Source of the DNA: Saccoglossus kowalevskii
Lineage: Eukaryota; Hemichordata; Enteropneusta; Harrimaniidae
Assembly: GCF_000003605.2 (NCBI RefSeq)
Contig: NW_003121744.1
Coordinates: 1-41,995, forward strand
Length of the DNA stretch: 41,995 nucleotides
Direction of reading: 5' to 3'
The notes under the pieces were generated by a model. That model ran no database searches and had not been told where the DNA came from. It worked only from the letters and a program-made list of their open reading frames with translations. Both the position numbers and the translations under genes were made by a program. Positions within the stretch are counted from its first letter, which is position 1, and every line of letters begins with the position of its first letter. This document shows positions 12,200-23,488 of the stretch, in pieces.

Positions 12200-12313
12200 G
12201 TACCGATTATTCATACAGTTGTAGTCTGTAATGTAGTATCATGCACAATGTTATCTATACTTGTGTAACATGAACATTCAGTACATGTGGTGTATTTCAA
12301 ACAGGCACAGTCT
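12200..12313 (+). repeat. Example of the 114-bp length variant (+3 bp)
   Basis: The spacing between successive GTAC starts is 114 here. The extra three bases lie in ACATGTGGTGTATTTC, where most monomers have ACATGTGTATTTC. The ACATGTGATGTATTTC form in the last 10 kb (for example near 34672 and 38128) has the same gain. This monomer also carries the rare AATGTAGTATC variant, found at only six places (7773, 12230, 13681, 16467, 17918, 32388), which is useful for matching blocks. The 114-bp class occurs many times and accounts for most of the positive offset in higher-order unit lengths. Confidence 0.88.
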
Positions 12314-12760
12314 GTACTGATGATTCATACAGTTGTAATCTGTAATGGCGTACCATGCACAATGTTGCACGTACTTGTGTAACATGACCAATCAGTACTT
12401 GAGTATTTCGAACAGGCACAGTCTGTACTGATGATTCATACAGTTGTAGTCTGTAATGGCATATCATGCACAATGTTGTCCGTACTTGTGTAACATGACT
12501 ATTCAGTACATGTGGTGTATTTCAAACAGGCATAGTCTGTACTGATGATTCATATAGTTGTAGTCTGTAATGGCGTATCATGCACAATGTTGCACGTACT
12601 TGTGTAACATGACCATTCAGTACTTGAGTAATAAAAACAGGCACAGTCTGTACTGATGATTCATACAGTTGTAGTCTGTAATGACGTATCATGCACAATG
12701 TTGCACGTACTTGTGTAACATGACCATTCAGTACTTGAGTATTAAAAACAGGCACAGTCT

Positions 12761-12870
12761 GTACTGATGATTCATAAGTTGTAGTCTGTAATGGCGTATC
12801 ATGCACAATGTTGCACGTACTTGTGTAACATGACCATTCAGTACTTGAGTATTAAAAACAGGCACAGTCT
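12761..12870 (+). repeat. Example of the 110-bp length variant (-1 bp)
   Basis: One base is missing at TTCATAAGTTG, where other monomers have TTCATACAGTTG. The same form recurs at the matching place in related blocks (near 1550, 6975, 9430, 15448, 17010, 31150), so it is inherited through block copying and is not a sporadic error. A second 110-bp class lacks the C in CAGGACAGTC (near 2193, 2960, 28574, 28795, 29016). Confidence 0.85.
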
Positions 12871-13015
12871 GTACTGATGATTCATACAGTTGTAGTCTGT
12901 AATGGCGTATCATGCACAATGTTATTTGTACTTGTGTAACATGCCCATTCAGTACATGTGTATTTCAAATAGGCACAGTCTGTACTGATTATTCATACAG
13001 TTGTAGTCTGTAATG

Positions 13016-13786
13016 GCGCATCATGCACAATGTTATCTATACTTGTGTAACAAGAACATTCAGTACATGTGGTGTATTTCAAACAGGCACAGTCTGTACT
13101 GATGATTCATACAGTTATAGTCTGTAATGGCGTATCATGCACAATGTTGCCCGAACTTGTGTAACATGACCATTCAGTACTTGTGTATTAAAAACAGGCA
13201 TAGTCTGCATTGATGATTCATACAGTTGTAGTCTGTAATGGCGTATCATGCACAATGTTGTCTGTACTTGTGTAACATGAACATTCAGTGCTTGTGTATT
13301 TCAAACAGGCACAGTCTGTACTAATGATTCATGCAGTTGTAATCTGTAATGGCATATCATGCACAATGTTGTCCGTACTTATGTAACATGAACATTCAGT
13401 GCTTGTGTATTTCAAACAGGCACAGTCTGTACTGATGATTCATGCAGTTGTAGTGTGTAAGTGCATATCATGCACAATGTTATCCGTACTTGTGTAACAT
13501 GACCATTCTGTACTTGTGTATTTCAAACAGGCACAGTCTGTACTGATGATTCGTACTGTTGCAGTCTGTCATGGCATATCATGCACAATATTATTCGTAC
13601 TTGTGTAACATAACCATTCAGTACATGTGTATTTCAAACAGGCACAGTCTGTACCGATTACTCATACAGTTGTAGTCTGTAATGTAGTATCATGCACAAT
13701 GTTATCTATACTTGTGTAACATGAACATTCAGTACATGTGGTGTATTTCAAACAGGCACAGTCTGTACTGATGATTCATACAGTTG
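13016..13786 (+). repeat. 1,451-bp unit, U2 (partial, about 7 monomers)
   Basis: Follows U1 at offset 1,451 until about 13786, where GTAGTCTG replaces GTAATCTG of U1. It then passes smoothly into module II, copy 2. The AATGTAGTATC monomer (13681) is shared by both modules and is the likely zone of exchange. Confidence 0.83.
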
Positions 13787-15597
13787 TAGTCTGTAATGGC
13801 GTATCATGCACAATGTTATCTGTACTTGTGTAACAAGACCATTCAGTACATGTGTATTTCAAACAGGCATAGTCTGTGCTGATCATTCATGCAGTTGTAG
13901 TCTGTAATGGCGTATCATGCACAATGTTATAAGTACTTGTGTAACATGACCATTCAGTACATGTGTATTTCAAACAGGCATAGTCTGTGCTGATGATTCA
14001 TGCAGTTGTAGTCTGTAATGGCGTATCATGCACAATGTCATCTGTACTTGTGTAACATGACCTTTCAGTACACGTGTATTTCAAACAGGCATAGTCTGTA
14101 CTGATGATTCATACAGTTGTAGTCTGTAATGGCGTATCTTGCACAATGTTATTTGTACTTGTGTAACATGACCATTCAGTACTTGTGTATTATAAACAGG
14201 CACAATCTGTACTGATGATTTATACAGTTGTAGTCTGTAATGGCATATCATGCACAATGTTATCTATACTTGTGTAACATGAACATTCAGTACATGTGGT
14301 GTATTTCAAACAGGCACAGTCTGTACTGATGATTCATACAGTCGTAGTCTGTAATGGCGTATCATGCACAATGTTATCTGTACTTGTGTAACATGAACAT
14401 TCAGTACATGTGTATTTCAAACAGGCACAGTCTGTACTGATGATTCATACAGTTGTAGTCTGTAATGGCGTATCATGCACAATGTTGCCCGTACTTGTGT
14501 AACATGACCATTCAGTACTTGTGTATTAAAAACAGGCACAATCTGTACTGATGATTTATACAGTTGTAGCCTGTAATGGCATATCATGCACAATGTTATG
14601 TGTACTTGTGTAACAAGACCATTCAGTACATGTGTATTTCAAACAGGCACAGTCTGTACTGATGATTCATACAGTTGTAGTCTGTAATGGCGTATCATGC
14701 ACAATGTTATCTGTACTTGTGTAACAAGACCATTCAGTACATGTGTATTTCAAACAGGCACAATCTGTACTGATGATTCATACAGTTGTAGTCTGTAATG
14801 GCGTACCATGCACAATGTTGCACGTACTTGTGTAACATGACCATTCAGTACTTGAGTATTACAAACAGGCCCAGTCTGTACTGATGATTCATACAGTTGT
14901 AGTCTGTAATGGCGTACCATGCACAATGTTGCACGTACTTGTGTAACATGACCAATCAGTACTTGTGTATTTCAAACAGGCACAGTCTGTACTGATGATT
15001 CATACAGTTGTAATCTGTAATGGCGTACCATGCACAATGTTGCACGTACTTGTGTAACATGACCAATCAGTACTTGAGTATTTCGAACAGGCACAGTCTG
15101 TACTGATGATTCATACAGTTGTAGTCTGTAATGGCATATCATGCACAATGTTGTCCGTACTTGTGTAACATGACTATTCGGTACATGTGGTGTATTTCAA
15201 ACAGGCATAGTCTGTACTGATGATTCATATAGTTGTAGTCTGTAATGGCGTATCATGCACAATGTTGCACGTACTTGTGTAACATGACCATTCAGTACTT
15301 GAGTATTAAAAACAGGCACAGTCTGTACTGATGATTCATACAGTTGTAGTCTGTAATGACGTATCATGCACAATGTTGCACGTACTTGTGTAACATGACC
15401 ATTCAGTACTTGAGTATTAAAAACAGGCACAGTCTGTACTGATGATTCATAAGTTGTAGTCTGTAATGGCGTATCATGCACAATGTTGCACGTACTTGTG
15501 TAACATGACCATTCAGTACTTGAGTATTAAAAACAGGCACAGTTTGTACTGATGATTCATACAGTTGTAGTCTGTAATGGCGTATCATGCACAATGT
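13354..15597 (+). repeat. Module II, copy 2 (paired with 7446-9578)
   Basis: It overlaps the right part of U2 and continues with the module II series to the TCATAAG monomer near 15448. Relative to copy 1 it carries one extra GTTATCTG/AACAAGACC monomer near 13790-13900. At its right edge it returns to the 13-mer series (AAATAGG, then GCGCATCATG at 15691). The U1, U2 and module II order followed by U3 and U4 makes a roughly 4.1-4.2 kb larger repeat. Confidence 0.83.
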
Positions 15598-15690
15598 TAT
15601 TTGTACTTGTGTAACATGCCCATTCAGTACATGTGTATTTCAAATAGGCACAGTCTGTACTGATTATTCATACAGTTGTAGTCTGTAATG

Positions 15691-17252
15691 GCGCATCATG
15701 CACAATGTTATCTATACTTGTGTAACAAGAACATTCAGTACATGTGGTGTATTTCAAACAGGCACAGTCTGTACTGATGATTCATACAGTTGTAGTCTGT
15801 AATGGCGTATCATGCACAATGTTGCCCGAACTTGTGTAACATGACCATTCAGTACTTGTGTATTAAAAACAGGCATAGTCTGCATTGATGATTCATACAG
15901 TTGTAGTCTGTAATGGCGTATCATGCACAATGTTGTCTGTACTTGTGTAACATGACCATTCAGTACTTGTGTATTAAAAACAGGCATAGTCTGCATTGAT
16001 GATTCATACAGTTGTAGTCTGTAATGGCGTATCATGCACAATGTTGTCTGTACTTGTGTAACATGAACATTCAGTGCTTGTGTATTTCAAACAGGCACAG
16101 TCTGTACTAATGATTCATGCAGTTGTAATCTGTAATGGCATATCATGCACAATGTTGTCCGTACTTATGTAACTTGAACATTCAGTGCTTGTGTATTTCA
16201 AACAGGCACAGTCTGTACTGATGATTCATGCAGTTGTAGTGTGTAAGTGCATATCATGCACAATGTTATCCGTACTTGTGTAACATGACCATTCTGTACT
16301 TGTGTATTTCAAACAGGCACAGTCTGTACTGATGATTCGTACTGTTGCAGTCTGTCATGGCATATCATGCACAATATTATTCGTACTTGTGTAACATAAC
16401 CATTCAGTACATGTGTATTTCAAACAGGCACAGTCTGTACCGATTATTCATACAGTTGTAGTCTGTAATGTAGTATCATGCACAATGTTATCTATACTTG
16501 TGTAACATGAACATTCAGTACATGTGGTGTATTTCAAACAGGCACAGTCTGTACTGATGATTCATACAGTTGTAATCTGTAATGGCGTACCATGCACAAT
16601 GTTGCATGTACTTGTGTAACATGACCAATCAGTACTTGAGTATTTCGAACAGGCACAGTCTGTACTGATGATTCATACAGTTGTAGTCTGTAATGGCATA
16701 TCATGCACAATGTTGTCCGTACTTGTGTAACATGACTATTCAGTACATGTGGTGTATTTCAAACAGGCATAGTCTGTACTGATGATTCATATAGTTGTAG
16801 TCTGTAATGGCGTATCATGCACAATGTTGCACGTACTTGTGTAACATGACCATTCAGTACTTGAGTATTAAAAACAGGCACAGTCTGTACTGATGATTCA
16901 TACAGTTGTAGTCTGTAATGACGTATCATGCACAATGTTGCACGTACTTGTGTAACATGACCATTCAGTACTTGAGTATTAAAAACAGGCACAGTCTGTA
17001 CTGATGATTCATAAGTTGTAGTCTGTAATGGCGTATCATGCACAATGTTGCACGTACTTGTGTAACATGACCATTCAGTACTTGAGTATTAAAAACAGGC
17101 ACAGTCTGTACTGATGATTCATACAGTTCTAGTCTGTAATGGCGTATCATGCACAATGTTATTTGTACTTGTGTAACATGCCCATTCAGTACATGTGTAT
17201 TTCAAATAGGCACAGTCTGTACTGATTATTCATACAGTTGTAGTCTGTAATG
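15691..17252 (+). repeat. 1,451-bp unit, U3, expanded to 1,562 bp
   Basis: Same series as U1 at offset 4,126, changing to 4,237 because one 111-bp monomer is doubled. The doubled monomers are 15871-15981 and 15982-16092, each starting AGGCATAGTCTGCATTGATG and each containing GTTGTCTGTAC. The rest has the U1 order with minor base changes. Confidence 0.88.
15871..16092 (+). repeat. Single-monomer tandem duplication inside U3
   Basis: Two adjacent monomers carry the same private pair, GTCTGCATTGATG and GTTGTCTGTACTTG. The units U1, U2 and U4 have only one such monomer. The second differs in its right part because it continues into the normal next monomer (GAACATTCAGTGCTTG). This is a very recent one-monomer gain. 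Confidence 0.85.
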
Positions 17253-18003
17253 GCGCATCATGCACAATGTTATCTATACTTGTGTAACAAGAACATTCAG
17301 TACATGTGGTGTATTTCAAACAGGCACAGTCTGTACTGATGATTCATACAGTTGTAGTCTGTAATGGCGTATCATGCACAATGTTGCCCGAACTTGTGTA
17401 ACATGACCATTCAGTACTTGTGTATTAAAAACAGGCATAGTCTGCATTGATGATTCATACAGTTGTAGTCTGTAATGGCGTATCATGCACAATGTTGTCT
17501 GTACTTGTGTAACATGAACATTCAGTGCTTGTGTATTTCAAACAGGCACAGTCTGTACTAATGATTCATGCAGTTGTAATCTGTAATGGCATATCATGCA
17601 CAATGTTGTCCGTACTTATGTAACATGAACATTCAGTGCTTGTGTATTTCAAACAGGCACAGTCTGTACTGATGATTCATGCAGTTGTAGTGTGTAAGTG
17701 CATATCATGCACAATGTTATCCGTACTTGTGTAACATGACCATTCTGTACTTGTGTATTTCAAACAGGCACAGTCTGTACTGATGATTCGTACTGTTGCA
17801 GTCTGTCATGGCATATCATGCACAATATTATTCGTACTTGTGTAACATAACCATTCAGTACATGTGTATTTCAAACAGGCACAGTCTGTACCGATTATTC
17901 ATACAGTTGTAGTCTGTAATGTAGTATCATGCACAATGTTATCTATACTTGTGTAACATGAACATTCAGTACATGTGGTGTATTTCAAACAGGCACAGTC
18001 TGT
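17253..18003 (+). repeat. 1,451-bp unit, U4 (partial)
   Basis: Begins with GCGCATCATG at 17253 and follows U1-U3 through AATGTAGTATC (17918). It leaves the series at GTGCTGATCATTC (18003), joining the module II series at an offset of 10,145 from 7771. The join differs from that of U2, so the partial units were formed by separate exchanges or later trimmed. Confidence 0.83.
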
Positions 18004-18795
18004 GCTGATCATTCATGCAGTTGTAGTCTGTAATGGCGTATCATGCACAATGTTATAAGTACTTGTGTAACATGACCATTCAGTACATGTGTATTTCAAA
18101 CAGGCATAGTCTGTGCTGATGATTCATGCAGTTGTAGTCTGTAATGGCGTATCATGCACAATGTCATCTGTACTTGTGTAACATGACCTTTCAGTACACG
18201 TGTATTTCAAACAGGCATAGTCTGTACTGATGATTCATACAGTTGTAGTCTGTAATGGCGTATCTTGCACAATGTTATTTGTACTTGTGTAACATGACCA
18301 TTCAGTACTTGTGTATTATAAACAGGCACAATCTGTACTGATGATTTATACAGTTGTAGTCTGTAATGGCATATCATGCACAATGTTATCTATACTTGTG
18401 TAACATGAACATTCAGTACATGTGGTGTATTTCAAACAGGCACAGTCTGTACTGATGATTCATACAGTCGTAGTCTGTAATGGCGTATCATGCACAATGT
18501 TGCCCGTACTTGTGTAACATGACCATTCAGTACTTGTGTATTAAAAACAGGCACAATCTGTACTGATGATTTATACAGTTGTAGTCTGTAATGGCATATC
18601 ATGCACAATGTTATCTGTACTTGTGTAACAAGACCATTCAGTACATGTGTATTTCAAACAGGCACAGTCTGTACTGATGATTCATACAGTTGTAGTCTGT
18701 AATGGCGTATCATGCACAATGTTATAAGTACTTGTGTAACATGACCATTCAGTACTTGTGTATTAAAAACAGGCACAATCTGTACTGATGATTTA
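18004..18795 (+). repeat. Module II-like stretch (GTGCTGATC to CAGTCGTAG) and linking dimers
   Basis: The monomers up to about 18500 repeat 7859-8354: GTGCTGATCATTC, ATAAG, CTTTCAGTACACG, ATCTTGCAC, TTATAAACAGG and CAGTCGTAG. From there on, alternating GTTGCCCG/GATTTATAC and AACAAGACC/ATAAG monomers match about 11100-11400 and about 20150-20430. No other sequence is present. Confidence 0.78.
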
Positions 18796-19263
18796 TACAG
18801 TTGTAGTCTGTAATGGCATATCATGCACAATGTTATCTATACTTGTGTAACATGAACATTCAGTACATGTGGTGTATTTCAAACAGGCACAGTCTGTACT
18901 GATGATTCATAAAGTTGTAGTCTGTAATGGCGTATCATGCACAATGTTATCTGTACTTGTGTAACATGACCATTCAGTACATGTGTATTTCAAACAGGCA
19001 CAGTCTGTACTGATGATTCATACAGTTGTAGTCTGTAATGGCATATCATGCACAATGTTATCTATACTTGTGTAACATGAACATTCAGTACATGTGGTGT
19101 ATTTCAAACAGGCACAGTCTGTACTGATGATTCATAAAGTTGTAGTCTGTAATGGCGTATCATGCACAATGTTATCTGTACTTGTGTAATATGACCATTC
19201 AGTACATGTGTATTTCAAACAGGCACAGTCTGTACTGATGATTCATACAGTTGTAGTCTGTAA
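18796..19263 (+). repeat. 225-bp dimer, two tandem copies
   Basis: GGCATATC with ATCTATAC, the GTGGTG 114-bp form and CATAAAGTTG, followed by a GGCGTATC/ATCTGTAC monomer, occurs twice at an offset of 225 (GCATATC at 18816 and 19041; TTCATAAAG at 18906 and 19131). Copy 2 differs by GTAATATGACC versus GTAACATGACC. A recent dimer duplication of 111 + 114 bp. Confidence 0.86.
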
Positions 19264-19532
19264 TGGCGTATCATGCACAACGTTGCCCGTACTTGTGTAA
19301 CATGACCATTCAGTACTTGTGTATTAAAAACAGGCACAATCTGTACTGATGATTTATACAGTTGTAGCCTGTAATGGCATATCATGCACAATGTTATGTG
19401 TACTTGTGTAACAAGACCATTCAGTACATGTGTATTTCAAACAGGCACAGTCTGTACTGATGATTCATACAGTTGTAGTCTGTAATGGCGTACCATGCAC
19501 AATGTTGCACGTACTTGTGTAACATGACCATT

Positions 19533-20575
19533 CAGTAATTGTGTATTAAAAACAGGCTCAGTCTGTACTGATGATTCATACAGTTGTAGTCTGTAATGGC
19601 GTATTATGCACAATGTCATCTGTAATTGTGTAACATGACCATTCAGTGCTTGTGTATTTCAAACAGGCATAGTCTTTACTGATGATTCATACAGTTGCAG
19701 TCCGTAATGGCATATCATGCACAATGTTATCTGTACTTGTGTAACAAAACCATTCAGTACATGTGTATTTCAAACAGGCACAGTCTGTACTGATGATTCA
19801 TACAGTTGTAGCCTGTAATGGCGTATCATGCACAATGTCATCTGTACTTGTGTAACATGACCTTTCAGTACACGTGTATTTCAAACAGGCATAGTCTGTA
19901 CTGATGATTCATACAGTTGTAGTCTGTAATGGCGTATCTTGCACAATGTTATTTGTACTTGTGTAACATGACCATTCAGTACTTGTGTATTATAAACAGG
20001 CACAATCTGTACTGATGATTTATACAGTTGTAGTCTGTAATGGCATATCATGCACAATGTTATCTATACTTGTCTAACATGAACATTCAGTACATGTGGT
20101 GTATTTCAAACAGGCACAGTCTGTACTGATGATTTATACAGTCGTAGTCTGTAATGGCGTATCATGCACAATGTTGCCCGTAGTTGTGTAACATGACCAT
20201 TCAGTACTTGTGTATTAAAAACAGGCACAATCTGTACTGATGATTTATACAGTTGTAGTCTGTAATGGCATATCATGCACAATGTTATCTGTACTTGTGT
20301 AACAAGACCATTCAGTACATGTGTATTTCAAACAGGCACAGTCTGTACTGATGATTCATACAGTTGTAGTCTGTAATGGCGTATCATGCACAATGTTATA
20401 AGTACTTGTGTAACATGACCATTCAGTACTTGTGTATTATAAACAGGCACAATCTGTACTGATGATTTATACAGTTGTAGTCTGTAATGGCATATCATGC
20501 ACAATGTTATCTATACTTGTGTAACATGAACATTCAGGACATGTGGTGTATTTCAAACAGGCACAGTCTGTACTG
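19533..20575 (+). repeat. Cassette C, copy 2
   Basis: Matches 10494-11536 (offset 9,039) and 35225-36267 (offset 15,692) marker for marker. Private changes include GTCTAACATG near 20073, GATTTATACAGTCG near 20132, GTAGTTG near 20180 and CAGGACATG near 20537. Its left flank (TACCATG/GTTGCACG monomer) differs from the flanks of the other copies, so its left edge is a junction. Confidence 0.85.
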
Positions 20576-21007
20576 ATGATTCATACAGTTGTAGTCTGTA
20601 ATGGCGTATCATGCACAATGTTGCCCGTACTTGTGTAACATGACCATTCAGTACTTGTGTATTAAAAACAGGCACAATCTGTACTGATGATTTATACAGT
20701 TGTAGCCTGTAATGGCATATCATGCACAATGTTATGTGTACTTGTGTAACAAGACCATTCAGTACATGTGTATTTCAAACAGGCACAGTCTGTACTGATG
20801 ATTCATACAGTTGTAGTCTGTAATGGCGTATCATGCACAATGTTATCTGTACTTGTGTAACAAGACCATTCAGTACATGTGTATTTCGAACAGGCACAGT
20901 CTGTACTGATGATTCATACAGTTGTAGTCTGTAATGGCGTATCATGCACAATGTTATCTGTACTTGTGCATGACCATTCAGTATTTGTGTATTTCAAACA
21001 GGCACAG

Positions 21008-21118
21008 TCTGTACTGATGATTCATACAGTTGTAGTCTGTAATGGCGTATCATGCACAATGTTATCTGTACTTGTGTAACATGACCATTCAGTACTTGTG
21101 TATTTCAAACAGGCACAG
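21008..21118 (+). repeat. Four internal sub-repeats of about 28 bp within the monomer
   Basis: Segments starting at 21008 (28 bp), 21036 (29 bp), 21065 (24 bp) and 21089 (30 bp) sum to exactly 111. They begin TCTGTACTGATG, TCTGTAATGGCG, TCTGTACTTGTG and TCAGTACTTGTG. Segments 3 and 4 match at 13 of the first 14 bases. Segments 2 and 3 match at about 18 of 25 without gaps, sharing TCTGTA, GTA and CATG. Segments 1 and 2 match at about 15 of 22, sharing TCTGTA and TCAT. This suggests that the monomer arose by fourfold amplification and divergence of a shorter unit. Counts were made by eye on one type monomer. Confidence 0.6.
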
Positions 21119-21121
21119 TCT
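21011..21121 (+). repeat. Type monomer of the satellite (111 bp)
   Basis: This copy is close to the majority sequence and is a convenient reference; position 1 is the G of GTACTGATGA. It has 42 G/C in 111 bp (38%). The best conserved parts by eye are positions 1-35 (GTACTGATGATTCATACAG and TGTAGTCTGTAATGG) and 40-53 (ATCATGCACAATGTT). Positions 54-58 and 84-98 are the most variable across the array. It contains the odd-length dyad ATGA-T-TCAT and the 5-bp inverted repeat CTGTA/TACAG that overlaps it. It splits into four related segments that start with TCTGTA or TCAGTA (see the separate entry). No function is assigned. Confidence 0.9.
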
Positions 21122-21554
21122 GTACTGATGATTCATACAGTTGTAGTCTGTAATGGCATATCATGCACAATGTTGTCCGTACTTGTGTAACATGACCATT
21201 CAGAACTTGTGTATTAAAAACAGGCATAGTCTGTACTGATGATTCATACAGTTGTGGTCTGTAATGGCGTATCATGCACAATGTTATCTGTACTTGTGTA
21301 ACATAACCATTCAGTACATGTGTATTTCAAACAGGCACAGTCTGTACTGATGATTTATACAGTTGTAGTCTGTCATGGCATATCATGCACAATGTTATCT
21401 GTACTTGTGTAACATAACCATTCAGTACATGTGTATTTCAAACAGGCACAGTCTGTACTGATGATTCATACAGTTGTAGTCTGTAATGGCGTATCATGCA
21501 CAATGTTATTTGTACTTGTGTAACATGCCCATTCAGTACATGTGTATTTCAAAT

Positions 21555-22026
21555 AGGTACAGTCTGTACTGATGATTCATACAGTTGTAGTCTGTAATGG
21601 CGTGTCATGCACACAGTTGCCCGTACTTGTGTAACATGACCATTCAGTACTTGTGTATTAAAAACAGGCACAGTCTGTACTGATGATTCATACAGTTGTA
21701 GTTTGTAATGGCGTATCATGCACAATGTTATCTGTACTTGTGTAACATGACCATTCAGTACTTGTGTATTTCAAACAGGCGCAGCCTGTACTGATGATTC
21801 ATACAGTTGTAGTCTGTAATGGCGTATCATGCACAATGTTATTTGTACTTGTGTAACATGCCCATTCAGTACATGTGTATTTCAAATAGGCACAGTCTGT
21901 ACTGATGATTCATACAGTTGTAGTCTGTAATGGCATATCATGCACAATGTTGTCCGTACTTGTGTAACATGACCATTCAGTACATGTGGTGTATTTCAAA
22001 CAGGCATAGTCTGTACTGATGATTCA
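21555..22026 (+). repeat. Block paired with 24337-24808 (offset 2,782)
   Basis: Four monomers share the tags AGGTACAGTC, GGCGTGTCATGCACACAG, GTTTGTAATGG, GGCGCAGCCTG (GGCGCAACCTG in the pair), AAATAGGCAC, GTTGTCCG and GTGGTG. The marker GCGTGTC lies at 21600 and 24382. The match ends where ACTGTTGTTG replaces ACAGTTGTAG. Confidence 0.8.
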
Positions 22027-22689
22027 TACTGTTGTTGTCTGTCATGGCATATCATGCACAATGTTATCCGTATTTGTGTAACATAACCATTCAGTACATG
22101 TGTATTTCGAACAGGCACAGTCAGTACAGATGATTCATACAGTTGTAGTCTGTAATGGCGTATTATGCACAATGTTGTCCGTAATTGTGTAACATGCCCA
22201 TTCAGTACATGTGTATTAAAACAGGCACAGTCTGTACTGATGATTCATACAGTTGTAGTCTGTAATGGCGCATCACGCACAATGTTATCTATACTTGTGT
22301 AACAATGAACATTCAGTACATGTGGTGTATTTCAAACAGGCACAGTCTGTACTGATGATTCATACAGTTGTAGTCTGTAATGGCGTATCATGCACAATGT
22401 TGCCCGAACTTGTGTAACATGACCATTCAGTAATTGTGTATTAAAAACAGGCATAGTCTGCACTGATGATTCATACAGTTGTAGTCTATAATGGCGTATC
22501 ATGCACAATGTTGTCTGTACTTGGGTAACATGACCATTCAGTACTTGTGTATTTCAAACAGGCACAGTCTGTACTGATGATTCATACAGTTGTAGTCTGT
22601 AATGGCGTATTATGCACAATGTCATCTGTAATTGTGTAACATGACCATTCAGTACATGTGTATTTCAAACAGGCACAGTCTGTACTGAT
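22027..22689 (+). repeat. Mixed monomers with several small indels
   Basis: Contains ACTGTTGTTGTCTGTCATGG and ATTTCGAACAGG monomers related to the 1,322-bp unit, a 1-bp loss in an A run (GTATTAAAACAGG near 22215), a 1-bp gain (GTAACAATGAAC near 22301), an ATCACGCAC monomer near 22275 and an isolated GCGTATTATG/GTCATCTGTAATTG monomer near 22606 outside cassette C. No genes. Confidence 0.75.
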
Positions 22690-23488
22690 GATTCATACAG
22701 TTGTAGTCTGTAATGGCGTATCATGCACAATGTTGCACGTACTTGTGTAACATGACCATTCAGTACTTGAGTATTAAAAACAGGCACAGTCTGTACTGAT
22801 GATTCATACAGTTGTAGTCTGTAATGGCGTATCATGCACAATGTTATTTGTACTTGTGTAACATGCCCATTCAGTACATGTGTATTTCAAATAGGCACAG
22901 TCTGTACTGATGATTCATACAGTTGTAGTCTGTAATGGCGTATCATGCACAATGTTGTCTGTACTTGGGTAACATGACCATTCATACTTGTGTATTTCAA
23001 ACAGGCACAGTCTGTACTGATGATTCATACAGTTGTAGTCTGTAATGGCATATCATGCACAATGTTGTCCGTACTTGTGTAACATGACCATTCAGAACTT
23101 GTGTATTAAAAACAGGCATAGTCTGTACTGATGATTCATACAGTTGTAGTCTGTAATGGCGTATCATGCACAATGTTATCCGTATTTTTGTAACATAACC
23201 ATTCAGTACTTGTATATTTCGAACAGGCATAGTCAGTACTGATTATTCATACAGTTGTAGTGTGAAATGGCATATCATGCACAATGTTGCCCGTACTTGT
23301 GTAACATGACCATTCGGTACTTGTGTATTAAAAACAGGCATAGTCTGTACTGATGATTCATACAGTTGTAGTCTGTAATGGCGTATCATGCACAATGGTA
23401 TCCGTATTTTTGTAACATAACCATTCAGTACTTGTATATTTCGAACAGGCATAGTCAGTACTGATTATTCATACAGTTGTAGTCTGTA
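22690..23488 (+). repeat. 799-bp block, copy 1 (paired with 25250-26048)
   Basis: The tags GTTGCACG, AAATAGG, GTTGTCTGTACTTGGG, ATTCATACTTG (1-bp loss), CAGAACTTG, GTATTTTTG, ATAGTCAGTACTG, GTGTGAAATGG, CATTCGGTAC and AATGGTATCC recur in order at offset 2,560 with essentially no change. This is strong evidence for a recent duplication. The left part recurs again at 27141-27634. Confidence 0.9.

Larger units (their letters stand above)
11565..13015 (+). repeat. 1,451-bp higher-order unit (13 monomers), U1
   Basis: Runs from one GCGCATCATGC marker to the next (13016). The length is 13 x 111 plus 8, explained by three 114-bp monomers (+9) and one 110-bp monomer (-1). Ordered tags: GCGCATCATG, GTTGCCCGAAC, GTCTGCATTGATG, CAGTGCTTG, GTAATCTG, GTGTAAGTGC, AATGTAGTATC, TACCATG, GACTATTCAG, TCATATAG and TCATAAG. 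It is the first of two full and two partial units up to 18003. Confidence 0.88.
20576..21554 (+). repeat. Ordinary monomers, including a 108-bp variant
   Basis: Nine monomers close to the majority sequence, including the type monomer. Near 20967 the sequence reads CTTGTGCATGACC instead of CTTGTGTAACATGACC, a 3-bp loss that removes the in-frame TAA otherwise present in each monomer. It so creates a 66-codon plus-strand reading frame (20879-21079). I do not regard this as a gene. No other feature is seen. Confidence 0.8.

Noticed and set aside
21014-21020. CTGATGA resembles the hammerhead ribozyme core box, and some satellites do encode hammerheads
   Set aside because: The second core element GAAA is not on the same strand in the consensus; it occurs only on the minus strand, opposite TTTC, where no CTGANGA is present. 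Stems I-III cannot be drawn. A covariance-model search would settle it.
21014-21020. TGATGA/CTGA as box C/D snoRNA elements
   Set aside because: The box C purine is C here, no separate box D is found within a monomer, and no terminal stem is evident.
20879-21079. 66-codon plus-strand reading frame
   Set aside because: The plus frame has a single TAA per monomer (GTGTAACATG); a 3-bp loss near 20967 removes one and joins two monomers. An accident of the repeat, as are the plus-strand frames at 30306-30497 and 36685-36961.
21011-21121. Assigning the monomer to a named satellite family or species
   Set aside because: I do not recognise the sequence and cannot search a database. A Dfam/Repbase or nucleotide search with the type monomer would decide it.
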